A stretch of DNA of 8,821 nucleotides from NCBI GenBank assembly GCA_016929035.1, contig JAFGJP010000260.1:1-8821 (forward strand), given 5' to 3'. Position numbers and translations under genes: made by a program. Of this stretch, positions 1-8,200 are shown in pieces (the first letter of the stretch is position 1; the number at the start of each line of letters is the position of its first letter). The DNA is from Candidatus Auribacterota bacterium. GTDB taxonomy: Bacteria; Auribacterota; JAFGBW01; JAFGJP01. The notes under the pieces were generated by a model. It was not told the DNA's origin. It worked only from the letters and a program-made list of their open reading frames with translations, and made no database searches.

Positions 1-155
1 GAGTGCGCTTTGCGCACAGACGATTATCACTATTCACCACGAAGGAACACGAAGAAAAACGAAGATCCGCACTCCGTGCGAATCCGTTAGTCGCAACATG
101 ATTTTTGATAAGCTTAATCAAATCAGGTAGCCTGACGTGTTCACCAGCGCACTTT
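1..155. other. Gene-free leader region rich in short inverted repeats
   Basis: No reading frame here can be supported as a gene: the three forward frames entering from the left edge are closed by about base 130 and show no family resemblance. The stretch is dense in small perfect or near-perfect inverted repeats: GTGCGC-TTT-GCGCAC (3-17), GATcCGCAC-TCC-GTGCGaATC (64-84, one mismatch), TTTGAT/ATCAAA around AAGCTTA (104-122), and TCAGG-TAG-CCTGA (123-135). GAGTGCG at 1-7 is also the exact reverse complement of CGCACTC at 68-74, so bases 1-74 are bracketed by a 7-base inverted pair. None is followed by a convincing T-run, so I do not call a terminator. It may be a degenerate intergenic repeat element or the remains of an upstream gene end. 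Confidence 0.5.
39..68 (+). repeat. Three tandem 10-base units beginning ACGAAG
   Basis: ACGAAG occurs at 39, 49 and 59, exactly ten bases apart, with variable four-base tails (GAAC, AAAA, ATCC). The surrounding wording (CACCACGAAGGAACACGAAG) resembles a low-complexity intergenic sequence that I recall as common in several bacterial phyla, often near GxxExxY-type genes; this recollection is not checked. No such gene is visible here. It is too short and degenerate to be a CRISPR array. Confidence 0.55.
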
Positions 156-161
156 ATCTCT

Positions 162-190
162 TTGACTCCTTGCTCTTATATCGTTATTAT
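162..190 (+). promoter_or_regulatory. Predicted sigma70-type promoter for comEC
   Basis: A -35 hexamer TTGACT (162-167, five of six to consensus) is followed after a 17-base spacer by a -10 hexamer TATTAT (185-190, five of six). Transcription would begin near base 197, giving a leader of about 60 bases before the ATG at 256. The position, spacing and strand all suit the gene downstream. This is a pattern match only; chance matches occur in AT-rich DNA, but the combination here is good. Confidence 0.6.
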
Positions 191-255
191 ATCAAGACCC
201 GCATTACTTGTTGAAATGAATTGCGAACAGTCATTCTTACTTGTTAGGTGAATCC

Positions 256-1812
256 ATGAAACGATATCCGGCGCTGACCGCCTTTTTTTTGTGCCTGTCA
301 GGCATCCTTGCAGGAGCCTATCTTGTCTCTCTCCCTCCAGGGTTTTCCCTGATCCTGATTTTTTTTCTTTTCTTCATCTTCTCTTTTTTCCTTCAAAAAA
401 AAAGCACTCAAAAATCATTTTACCTTCTTCTTTTTCTTGTCGGCATGACGATCTTTTATTTCAGGAGCCTGCGGCAGCAATCGCTGTTCTCCTGTCTCCG
501 CCCCAATCTGGGAAAAGACATACAGGTAGAAGGAACTATTGATGAAATCGTCAATTCTTCGAAAAAAAATCAAGCGGTTATTCGGGTCAACTCCATCAGG
601 AACAAAGACCTTTCATGCTTTTCTCCTGATTTGAAACTGCTCGCGTTCTTTCCCCGGGACACATTGTCTCAGGCGTCTCCTGGAACATCGGTTTCGCTAA
701 AAGCAAAGGTCTCTCTTTTCCATGCCACGGACATACGCTCTTTTTCGTTTTTCGCAAAAAAAATCTCAGGCCTGGCTTTCATCAGAAAAAAGTCCCAGGT
801 TCGCCTACATCGCTTTCAATATGAAAAAAGCTTTTCTGAAAAATTACGTTCGGTGATCAACAAGCGTCTCGAAAAAATCCTCTCACTGGGATTGACGCAC
901 CCGGATGCCAGGGACATCCACCTGGCCCTCATGCTGGGAGAAAGAGCAGGACTTTCAGGCACGATACAGGAGCAGTTCAAAAAAACAGGAACATTCCACA
1001 TTTTTTCCATCTCCGGTCTTCATTTTGCAACGGTTATCTTCTCCTTTCTTCTAATCTTAAAGATGTTCCGGTGCGGTGAAAACGCACGCTTCCTTCTTCT
1101 GACAGGATTTGCCCTTCTCTACCTCTTCATCACCCGTGCTCGCATTTCCTCAATCAGGGCGTTTGTGATGATGCTTGTCCTCCTGACATCGAAAAAACTA
1201 TACCGGGATTACAATCCTTTGAACGCTCTGGGCGTAAGCGGCCTTGTTTTTCTTATCCACAACCCCTTTCAGCTGTTCGCCGCCGGATTTCAACTTTCGT
1301 TCTCAGCTGTTCTTGGTCTTACAACTATGAATTCCTGGATAACGGACAAATGGGATGGCCTTCTCGCCACCCGTTTTGAGCGGCCGCGCAGCAACTCCCT
1401 TCTTCGAAGCCTCTCAAGAAAGACACGGCTGGCTTTCACGGCAAGTTTTTCAGCATGGGCCTTCACCGTTCCGGTTCTTCTTTTCCACTTCCAGGAGTTT
1501 TCCCTCCTTGCCTCACTGGCGAATGTCGTTATCATCCCCCTTGTTTATATCGCTATTCAGCTGGGTGTTCTGTCCGCCCTGACAGGCCTTGTCCTTCCGT
1601 ATTTCTCGATAATTATCAATCTTCTCTCTCAAGGGTCCCTCGTGATTGTCCTCGCCGTGGTCGATTACTTTTACTCATCAGCCTTCTTCATTGTACGCGG
1701 GGATAAAAAAGCGGCCTTGTTCATCGCCCTGGCCGCCGCGGCCTTTGTCGCCTTTTATCTTTTGCGTGAGCATAAAAATGAGCGGAATAAATCTGGCATG
1801 ATTCACGTCTAA
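256..1812 (+). CDS. comEC: ComEC/Rec2-family DNA uptake channel protein lacking the C-terminal metallo-beta-lactamase domain
   Basis: Inner-membrane protein of 518 residues. ComEC proteins form the channel that passes single-stranded DNA into the cytoplasm during natural transformation. Three N-terminal membrane helices (about 4-25, 29-46, 54-70) precede a soluble, OB-fold-like DUF4131-type stretch (about 88-175). The Competence domain follows with its family signatures: ALMLGER (224-230), GTFHIFSISGLHF (245-257), RARISSIRA (294-302) and NPFQLFAAGFQLSFSAVLGL (336-355), plus a run of helices ending near 502. Full ComEC proteins are commonly 700-800 residues with a C-terminal metallo-beta-lactamase-like domain; here the chain ends in a short charged tail and the domain is absent, nor is it encoded downstream. 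I chose ATG 256 over the upstream TTG at 241 because AGGTGA (246-251) sits at ribosome binding distance from it. The first half has many A or T runs of 7-9 bases. The family is secure; a role in transformation in this organism is inferred. Confidence 0.9.
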   Translation: MKRYPALTAFFLCLSGILAGAYLVSLPPGFSLILIFFLFFIFSFFLQKKSTQKSFYLLLFLVGMTIFYFRSLRQQSLFSCLRPNLGKDIQVEGTIDEIVNSSKKNQAVIRVNSIRNKDLSCFSPDLKLLAFFPRDTLSQASPGTSVSLKAKVSLFHATDIRSFSFFAKKISGLAFIRKKSQVRLHRFQYEKSFSEKLRSVINKRLEKILSLGLTHPDARDIHLALMLGERAGLSGTIQEQFKKTGTFHIFSISGLHFATVIFSFLLILKMFRCGENARFLLLTGFALLYLFITRARISSIRAFVMMLVLLTSKKLYRDYNPLNALGVSGLVFLIHNPFQLFAAGFQLSFSAVLGLTTMNSWITDKWDGLLATRFERPRSNSLLRSLSRKTRLAFTASFSAWAFTVPVLLFHFQEFSLLASLANVVIIPLVYIAIQLGVLSALTGLVLPYFSIIINLLSQGSLVIVLAVVDYFYSSAFFIVRGDKKAALFIALAAAAFVAFYLLREHKNERNKSGMIHV

Positions 1813-1947
1813 CTCCTCAAATAATGCTGGCGAAATCCCCGTTTTTTATGCATAATTTTTTAAAAATAGAGGGAACTTCTATCCAAAAACTATGTCCAAA
1901 GACTATTGCCCTGAAACAGGACAAACCCAATATCTCTGGAGGACGAC
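1813..1947 (+). other. Intergenic gap between comEC and the paralogue pair
   Basis: This 135-base gap holds an AT-rich centre with the palindrome TTATGCATAA (1846-1855) and a T6/A5 run (1856-1866). CATAAT (1851-1856) could be a -10 element, but no good -35 lies 16-18 bases upstream. A small CCTG-AAA-CAGG hairpin (1910-1920) lies just before the ribosome binding site GGAGG (1938-1942), which serves the ATG at 1948. No strong GC stem followed by a T-run is present, so termination after comEC is not shown. The gap is longer than the one between the next two genes, which hints at a separate promoter for the pair. Confidence 0.4.
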
Positions 1948-4900
1948 ATGAAAAGGATTCTTTATTTATTTGCCGCAGGCCTATTTCTCTTTATCTCCGC
2001 ATTACCCTATGCCTCTCTCGCACAACCTGAAAAAACCACGGCACCGAACGAGCAGGCTCAGCTTCAGACCCTGACTGAACAAAAGGTTTATATTCCCTAT
2101 GAAAACCTTAAAGATGTTCTTGAAAAGAAGGATAAAGGCATTTTTATCCCCTACTCGGACTTTATCCAGCTGTGGGAACAGGCGACAAAAAAGCCGCCTG
2201 AAAAACTTCTTCCGCCTCCTCCCATTGATGCGGCGATCATTCATGCTCACTATAAAGGCACCGTCTTCGAGGACACGGCGGAATTTCATGCGGAGCTCAG
2301 GATATCGGCGCTCAAGGAAAAATGGTCAAAGATTTTTCTTAATATGAAAGACATCGCCGTCACTTCTCTCTCCCTCGACAGTCAAACGCCTCTTCTCAAG
2401 CCGGTCGACGGCGGCATGGAGCTTGTTCTCCCGGAAAAGGGAGATTACATCCTGCAAATGGATTTTTCCGCCCGCGTTGATGCTCAGCCGGGAAAAAAAT
2501 TCATCAGCTTTCAAATCCCTTCATCCCCTCTGACGAAGATCGACATGACTCTCCCAGGAAAGGACCTTGATGTCAAGATCACACCCATGCTTTCGAAAAA
2601 AAGCAGCGTTATCGGGGAAACCACAGAATTTTCAGCATTTCTGTCGCCTGAAGGCAAGGTCAATATCAGCTGGCTGTCCAAATCAGTGGAAGCAAAAACA
2701 GGCCGCTCCCTTATTTTTGCCAAGCTGTCGTCTGTCGTAATGGTCAAAGAATCCGTTTACCTGATGAACACTCAGTTCGGCTTGTCTGTCCTGCAGGCCA
2801 AGACAGATACCTTCAGGATTAAAATGCCGGCGGATCTCAGCCTTGTCAGCGTAGACGGGAAAAACATCAAGGACTGGGACCTTGGCGACGACGGAGTGCT
2901 GACAGTCACCCTCTACGAAAAAATAGACGGCGATTACGCTTTTTCTATCAATACGGAAAAATATCGTGATGTGGAAGAAAAGACTTTTGACGTGCCCCAA
3001 TTTGAAGTGATGGATGCAAAAAGGGAAGACGGCGAGATCATCATAAAAGCCGATCCCTCTCTCCGCGTTCAGGTCGGAAAGAAAGATAAGGTCACGCAGA
3101 TCGATCCTAGCGAGCTCAAAGGAAAGATCACTCTTGGAGAATTTGTTTCAGCCTTCCGCTATTTCAGGCGTCCATTCCTCGTGCGCCTGAACGTCTCAAA
3201 AATACAGCCCCGGATCACGGCCGAGCAAAACATCCTCATCTCTTTTAAAGAATCTCTCATCGACTATCAGTCTGATGTTCATTTCAAAATCAAGGACGCC
3301 GGCGTTTTCAAATTTCGCTTTCTCCTTCCCGAAGGATTTCGCGTCGTCGACGTCGGCTCTGAAGAAAACGTGGACAGCTACTCTCTTTCTCAGGAAAACG
3401 GGCAGAATATTCTCACGGTCGTCTTGAAAAACAGGGCCTTGGGAGACTTCGTTCTTCCCATTCACCTTGAATCCGACAAGGAGGACAGGGATATTTCCCT
3501 GGCTCTGCCCAAGCTCCAGTGTCTTGACATTGAAAAAGAAGACGGCATCATCGCGTTCTCCATCAGAAAGAACCTGAAGCTTTCCACAGGGGATATCAGA
3601 TCCCTTCGGCCCATTAGCCTTGAAGAACTGCAATCCCTCGGGATTCATGTCATCGACGACAGGAATGAAATTGCCGCCGGATACAGGTACGCCACTTCGG
3701 ACTACTCCTGCTTCCTTCAAATCGAAAAAAGAGAGACCAAGATCATCGCCCGCGTGGAGAGGAACGTGGATATTGAAGAAACGGCCATGAAGATCGTCGA
3801 CATTATCCGCTATGAAATCCTTTATGCTCCAACGCGGCTCTTCAGGGTCGAAGTCCCCGAGTCGATCGGAAAGAACGCTGTCATAACCGGGGATAACATC
3901 AAAGAAAAGAGATATTCTGTAGACGAAAAAACGAAGAATGGAATCTGGGAGGTCGAGCTTCACGCGCCAACGATGAACCAGTTCACGCTAGGCGTCAGCT
4001 TCGAGAAAAAGCTGGAATCCATCAAAACAGGCGAAAAACGGACGATTCCTGTTCCGGATATCCGCATTCTGGATGTGTTCAATGAGTCGGGGTTCGTTTC
4101 TGTGATGAAAAGTCCGAACCTCCAGGTGGAAGCCAAAGAAAACAATCTTGAGCCGATCGATGCCAAGGAGCTTCCTTCCGGCATGGACCGCACCCGATCT
4201 GTTCTGTCCTTCCGATACCTCAGCCATCCCTATTCTCTTGTCATAGAAACAACAAAGCATGAATATGAAAAAATACTTGATGCCATTGTCAACCAGGCCC
4301 ACTTTGATATTGTTGTTTCCAAAGAAGGCATAGCCAAGGCAGAGGGTGTCTTTAAAATACAAAACACCAACAGGCAAAGCCTGGAACTCAGGATGCCCGA
4401 GGGCACGGATAAGATCTACTCGGTATTCATATCAGGAAAAAAAGCCAGCATTTCCAAGGGGAGCACAGAATGGGCGAAGATCGTTATGCTTCCCAAAGAT
4501 ATCGCGCCGGGAAGCGAGTTCACCCTTAGGATAATCTACGAGTCGCGCTTGAAAAAAGATTTTGGATTCTTCGGCGGCATCCGCATCGAGAACGCTGAGA
4601 TCAAAGACGTTCCATGCTCCAAAACAACATGGAGGCTTTATCTTCCTCATGATTACAGCTATATCTACATGCACGGATCAATGAATCCCGCGAGAGGCGA
4701 TGATTATGCCTTCCAGAACGTTAATTCAACAATCCCTTCGCAAAGAATATACAGTGAACAGTCTGTCAGCTACAGCGAAAATCAAATCCTCCAGCAGAAC
4801 GATGAAAAATCGCTTTACGGTCTTGATGTGGAAATCGTCCGTGAAGGACAGCTGTACTTTTTCTCCAAGCTGGATAAGGAGGCTCATCTCAGCATTCTTT

Positions 4901-5199
4901 TTGTCAAAAAAGCCGTTATGCTGCCCTTCAGCCTGATCATCGTCGCGCTGACGGGATGGCTGCTGACCCGCGTGGCGTGCCACAAAAGCCTTTCGAAGAC
5001 AAAAGTTATCGCTGTTTCCATAGCCGCGGCCTTTTTACTGAGAATTTTTGTTCCCCAGGGATTTAAATACTTCGCCTCACTGCTGATATTCGGCATTGCC
5101 CTTGCGGGAGCTGCTCTTGTCTTCCTTTTCCTGCGCGAACAGAAAAAGCTTCCGCTGAAGGCTGCCGACAAAAAACCGGAAGGAACCATACAATCATAA
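1948..5199 (+). CDS. Large exported, membrane-anchored protein with three tandem ~176-residue modules, function unknown
   Basis: I do not recognise a named family for this 1,083-residue protein. ATG 1948 is preceded by GGAGG at five bases. Residues 1-25 form a typical signal peptide ending SLA, so the bulk is predicted periplasmic. A short conserved segment follows with two related motifs, KVYIPY (46-51) and GIFIPY (64-69), 18 residues apart, then a proline run (87-92). A beta-rich N-terminal block (about 95-345, with LPEKGDY at 161-167) resembles the same region of the next gene. Three tandem modules then start near 348, 515 and 698, marked by FRYFRRPF (403), YRYATSDY (579), FRYLSHPY (755) and by LPEG (460), VPES (636), MPEG (816). 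Three C-terminal helices (about 991-1009, 1020-1035, 1041-1062) end in a lysine-rich, probably cytoplasmic tail. The alternation fits the positive-inside rule. No catalytic motif, nucleotide-binding loop or metal site is apparent, so a structural, scaffold or binding role is more likely than an enzyme. It is probably translated together with the next gene. Confidence 0.85.
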   Translation: MKRILYLFAAGLFLFISALPYASLAQPEKTTAPNEQAQLQTLTEQKVYIPYENLKDVLEKKDKGIFIPYSDFIQLWEQATKKPPEKLLPPPPIDAAIIHAHYKGTVFEDTAEFHAELRISALKEKWSKIFLNMKDIAVTSLSLDSQTPLLKPVDGGMELVLPEKGDYILQMDFSARVDAQPGKKFISFQIPSSPLTKIDMTLPGKDLDVKITPMLSKKSSVIGETTEFSAFLSPEGKVNISWLSKSVEAKTGRSLIFAKLSSVVMVKESVYLMNTQFGLSVLQAKTDTFRIKMPADLSLVSVDGKNIKDWDLGDDGVLTVTLYEKIDGDYAFSINTEKYRDVEEKTFDVPQFEVMDAKREDGEIIIKADPSLRVQVGKKDKVTQIDPSELKGKITLGEFVSAFRYFRRPFLVRLNVSKIQPRITAEQNILISFKESLIDYQSDVHFKIKDAGVFKFRFLLPEGFRVVDVGSEENVDSYSLSQENGQNILTVVLKNRALGDFVLPIHLESDKEDRDISLALPKLQCLDIEKEDGIIAFSIRKNLKLSTGDIRSLRPISLEELQSLGIHVIDDRNEIAAGYRYATSDYSCFLQIEKRETKIIARVERNVDIEETAMKIVDIIRYEILYAPTRLFRVEVPESIGKNAVITGDNIKEKRYSVDEKTKNGIWEVELHAPTMNQFTLGVSFEKKLESIKTGEKRTIPVPDIRILDVFNESGFVSVMKSPNLQVEAKENNLEPIDAKELPSGMDRTRSVLSFRYLSHPYSLVIETTKHEYEKILDAIVNQAHFDIVVSKEGIAKAEGVFKIQNTNRQSLELRMPEGTDKIYSVFISGKKASISKGSTEWAKIVMLPKDIAPGSEFTLRIIYESRLKKDFGFFGGIRIENAEIKDVPCSKTTWRLYLPHDYSYIYMHGSMNPARGDDYAFQNVNSTIPSQRIYSEQSVSYSENQILQQNDEKSLYGLDVEIVREGQLYFFSKLDKEAHLSILFVKKAVMLPFSLIIVALTGWLLTRVACHKSLSKTKVIAVSIAAAFLLRIFVPQGFKYFASLLIFGIALAGAALVFLFLREQKKLPLKAADKKPEGTIQS
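2989..4545 (+). repeat. Three tandem protein-level modules within the 1,083-residue protein
   Basis: The repeat is seen in the protein, not in the DNA. Each module opens with a proline-containing strand followed by a [ML]D then an acidic/Gly turn (VMDA at 354, CLDI at 525, ILDV at 707), then an aromatic [FY]RY motif, then an aliphatic-P-E-[GS] motif. The tyrosines of the RY motif lie at 405, 581 and 757, exactly 176 residues apart twice. The prolines of the second motif lie at 461, 637 and 817. The middle copy is the most diverged. Module edges are approximate. Confidence 0.7.
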
Positions 5200-5203
5200 G
5201 GAG
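5198..5203 (+). promoter_or_regulatory. Ribosome binding site overlapping the upstream stop codon
   Basis: AAGGAG begins inside the TAA stop (5197-5199) of the upstream gene and lies nine bases before the ATG at 5213. The genes are separated by only 13 bases. This arrangement is typical of translational coupling within an operon and fixes the start of the next gene. Confidence 0.8.
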
Positions 5204-5212
5204 AACAGGGCA

Positions 5213-8200
5213 ATGAAAAAAATAGTCTTTCTTCTGTTCCTCGCTTCAGTCCTTTGTTCTCCGGGACATTCACTTTGTACTGATGTCCTGCAGGATAAGG
5301 ACAGGGCCAGGGAAACAGTTATCTTTATACCTGCTGATGAGATGAAGACTGTCCTGGATATGGAAAAAGAAGGCATCTTTGTATCCTACGACGAATACAG
5401 ACAACTTTATGAAAAAGCCAGGCAACATTACGAAAAAGGGCTTTCCCAGATCGAAACGCCTGAAGAGGTCAAGGCACCTGTTATTGTGCAGGCCGATTAT
5501 TCAGGGACTATTGCCGGCGATCTTCTGAAAATAACATCGGTCTATAAAATCGTTAAAAACGGCGCGGGCCCGGAAAAGCTGGAGCTTTCCCTGCGAAACG
5601 TTCTTTGCTGTGACGCGCGGCTCAATGGCAAAAAGGCCCAGATATACGAAATGTCCGGAAGCCCCTGGGTCATTCTGCCTGATAAAGGTCATTACGAGCT
5701 TGCTGTGGATTTCTTTGTCCCTGTTGATCTTCAGGATAAGCAGGGCTTTGTCTCCTTCCATATCCCCAGGGCACTTTGCGGCAGCATCCGCCTGCAGACA
5801 GAGCCGTTCTATGACGTTCACTTTGAGAATGTTCTTTTTTCTTCGCGAAAAGCCGGTGCCGGCAAAACAGATTTTTTTGGCTTCATCGGCTCGCTTGAGA
5901 CGCTGAATCTGGAAATCAGCAACATGAGGTCATCGGGCGAAGAAAACGTCAGGGTCTCTTCCCTGGAAACACACAGCGTTTTCCTGAGAAACGACCTTGT
6001 TGAACAGGCGGCTGAATACCTTTTAAGCGTTGAAAACGGCGAGATCGGATCCATTGACATCCTCCTCGACAAAAAAACCCATATTTTCGAAGTCGCCGGC
6101 AAAGGAATCTCCACATGGACAAGAGAAGAAAAGGATGGACGCGACATCCTTCACGTCACGTTTCACGTCCCCGTCAGCAGAAAGGCTTCTCTTTCTCTGA
6201 AAACCTACAGCTATCCTGATGCGGAGAGCGCCTTTTTTCATGTATCTGACGCGCAGGTCAAAAACCTTTTTTCAAGAAAAGGAGCTCTTTCAGTCTATTA
6301 TGATGAAAGCATCCGCATCGATGAGGAAAAAATCCGCTACCTCCGCACTTCCCGTGAAGGCTCGCCGGAGAAAACGCCCCTGCAGAATTATGTTCACTAC
6401 AGGACATACAGGATTTTCAATCTTCCTTACGAGATCATGATCTCTCGCCTTGACGCGTCCCGCAAGACCTGTATCGTTCAAAACAACCAGGTGGAGCTGG
6501 GGCTTCCGAAAATCCGGTTTCAATCGGAAATCTCCCTTTCCGAGATTCCCCAGGGACTGACGCATTTTGTTTTCCGCACGCCTTCCAGCTATCACTTAAG
6601 AGATGTTTTTGCTGCTGTCAACGATCATCCGGCCAAGGAATACCATGAGCAAAAAGAAGAAAAACTTATTATTAATATCAGGCACCCTGTCTCTTCAAGA
6701 GATACAGTCACCTTTTTCATGACCTTCGAACATTATCTTGACGAAGGGTCTCTCAGAAATGCATCACAAAACGTCGAAATTCCCATTTTGTCTTATGCTG
6801 ATCCGGGAAAGATGTGCGGCACGCTTCATCTCACGATGGACAGCGAACTCCTGCTTGAAGACATCGTCGTGAAAGGGTATCAGCCGTCAGAGATCATGCT
6901 TTACGAATCCCGGGATCAGAAACAGGGAATAGCTCTTGACTACGAGTTTCGCATCCTCGACCCCAAGGGCTCTCTCAGGCTTTCTCTGCGAAAGGCGGAG
7001 CAGACGGCAAAGACAGTCACCTATCTGGCGGTCGACGAGGATCTGCTCAAAGCGCACACCTATATCCTGTACGAAATCGCGGCAGGCTCCCAGGACAGTT
7101 TTCTCTTTGCCATCCCTCACTGGGACGACAGCAAGATCAACATCGAGGGAAGCCGCATCAAGGAAAAGAAAAAAATATCTTTTGATAAGTTTCAGGAAAA
7201 AGTCAAACTGGCCCCCCCTGTGAACCTTGCGGGATATGATATCTGGAATGTCATCCTGCAGGAAAAAACCGCGCAGTCATGCCTGATTGAAGTCAGCTAT
7301 CAGAAAAAAACGGGAGCCGAGGAAGCCCTTGAGGATGTTCCCCAGGTCGTCCCTCTCGGGGTAGTGAATGATACGGGATACATCGTCCTCGAGGCCGGCA
7401 GAAACATCGAGATCGTCACAGAAAAAAAGGCTCTCAATGAAATCGAGATCCATGAGATCCCCAAATGGCCGGCCTATAGTTCTTCAAACCGCATTATTGA
7501 ATCACTGCGCTATTTTTCAAGGCCTTTTGCGTTCCGCCTTGGCATCAGCAGAAAAGAAGAATCCCCTGTGCTTGCCTCTTTTGCCCTCAAGGAAACGCTG
7601 GCCTACACGTTTGGAAAAGACTCCGATATCTTTTTTGAATGCGGCTATGTCATCAGAAACACAAACCTGCAGTTCCTTGAGATCGCGCTTCCCGAGGGCT
7701 TTGTTCTCTGGGGAGCCACGCTTCAGGGAAAGGGCATCAAGCCAAGAAAGGAAAAAGATCAGGTCCTTCTCATTCCTTTGCCTGTTGACAGCAGCGAGGA
7801 CATCTCTCTCCGGCTGACCGGCCATATCGAACGCGACAAGTCAGCTCACATGTGGGAATCTCTGGAATTCCAGGGTCCCCGGCTATCTATCCCCTGCCTG
7901 GAGTCAAGCCTCTCTCTTCATTATCCTGAAAATTATGTCCTCTTGAATATTGACGGAAACTTCGAAAAGTATCCTGAGCTTTACGCGCAGAGCCCTGTTC
8001 TCTTCTCCCTCTTCTCAAATCTGTTTTCCTCCTTTGGAAAAAACTTGAGACATCTGACAGGCCCGGCTCTGCTTTTCCATGCCAAGTCAAGCAAAGCCAG
8101 GGCAGTGGCCTACAGGGAAATGCAGAAGCAGCAGCGGATGCTGATGGAAGAAGACATGATGCAGACAGGCGATGATGAAGTCATGATGGAAAAAAGCAGA

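Noticed and set aside
39..68. CRISPR array
   Set aside because: The units are only ten bases with no spacers of usual length, and no cas gene is present.
1..129. 3' end of a gene entering from the left edge
   Set aside because: All three frames are open for 90-129 bases, which is uninformative, and the content is dominated by repeats and hairpins.
241..255. TTG start giving comEC five extra residues
   Set aside because: No ribosome binding site precedes it, whereas AGGTGA at 246-251 is correctly placed for the ATG at 256, and the membrane helix starts right after that methionine.
1841..1867. Terminator after comEC
   Set aside because: T-runs are present, but no GC-rich stem precedes them; the palindromes are AT-only and weak.
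1824..2030. Possible small gene in the gap after comEC (68 codons)
   Set aside because: It overlaps the signal peptide of the next gene out of frame, has no ribosome binding site, and its product has no recognisable features.
3196..3963. Minus-strand open frame of 255 codons
   Set aside because: It lies wholly antisense to the modules of the 1,083-residue protein, has no family-like features, and long antisense frames are expected opposite such codon usage.
5213..5278. Lipoprotein signal at C15 or C22 of the third gene
   Set aside because: Both cysteines are preceded by Leu at -1, where the lipobox needs a small residue.
7368..7817. Plus-strand open frame of 149 codons in another frame
   Set aside because: It is embedded in the third gene, whose frame is continuous and shows the conserved module here; the alternative product is Ser/Arg-rich and looks like a frame shadow.
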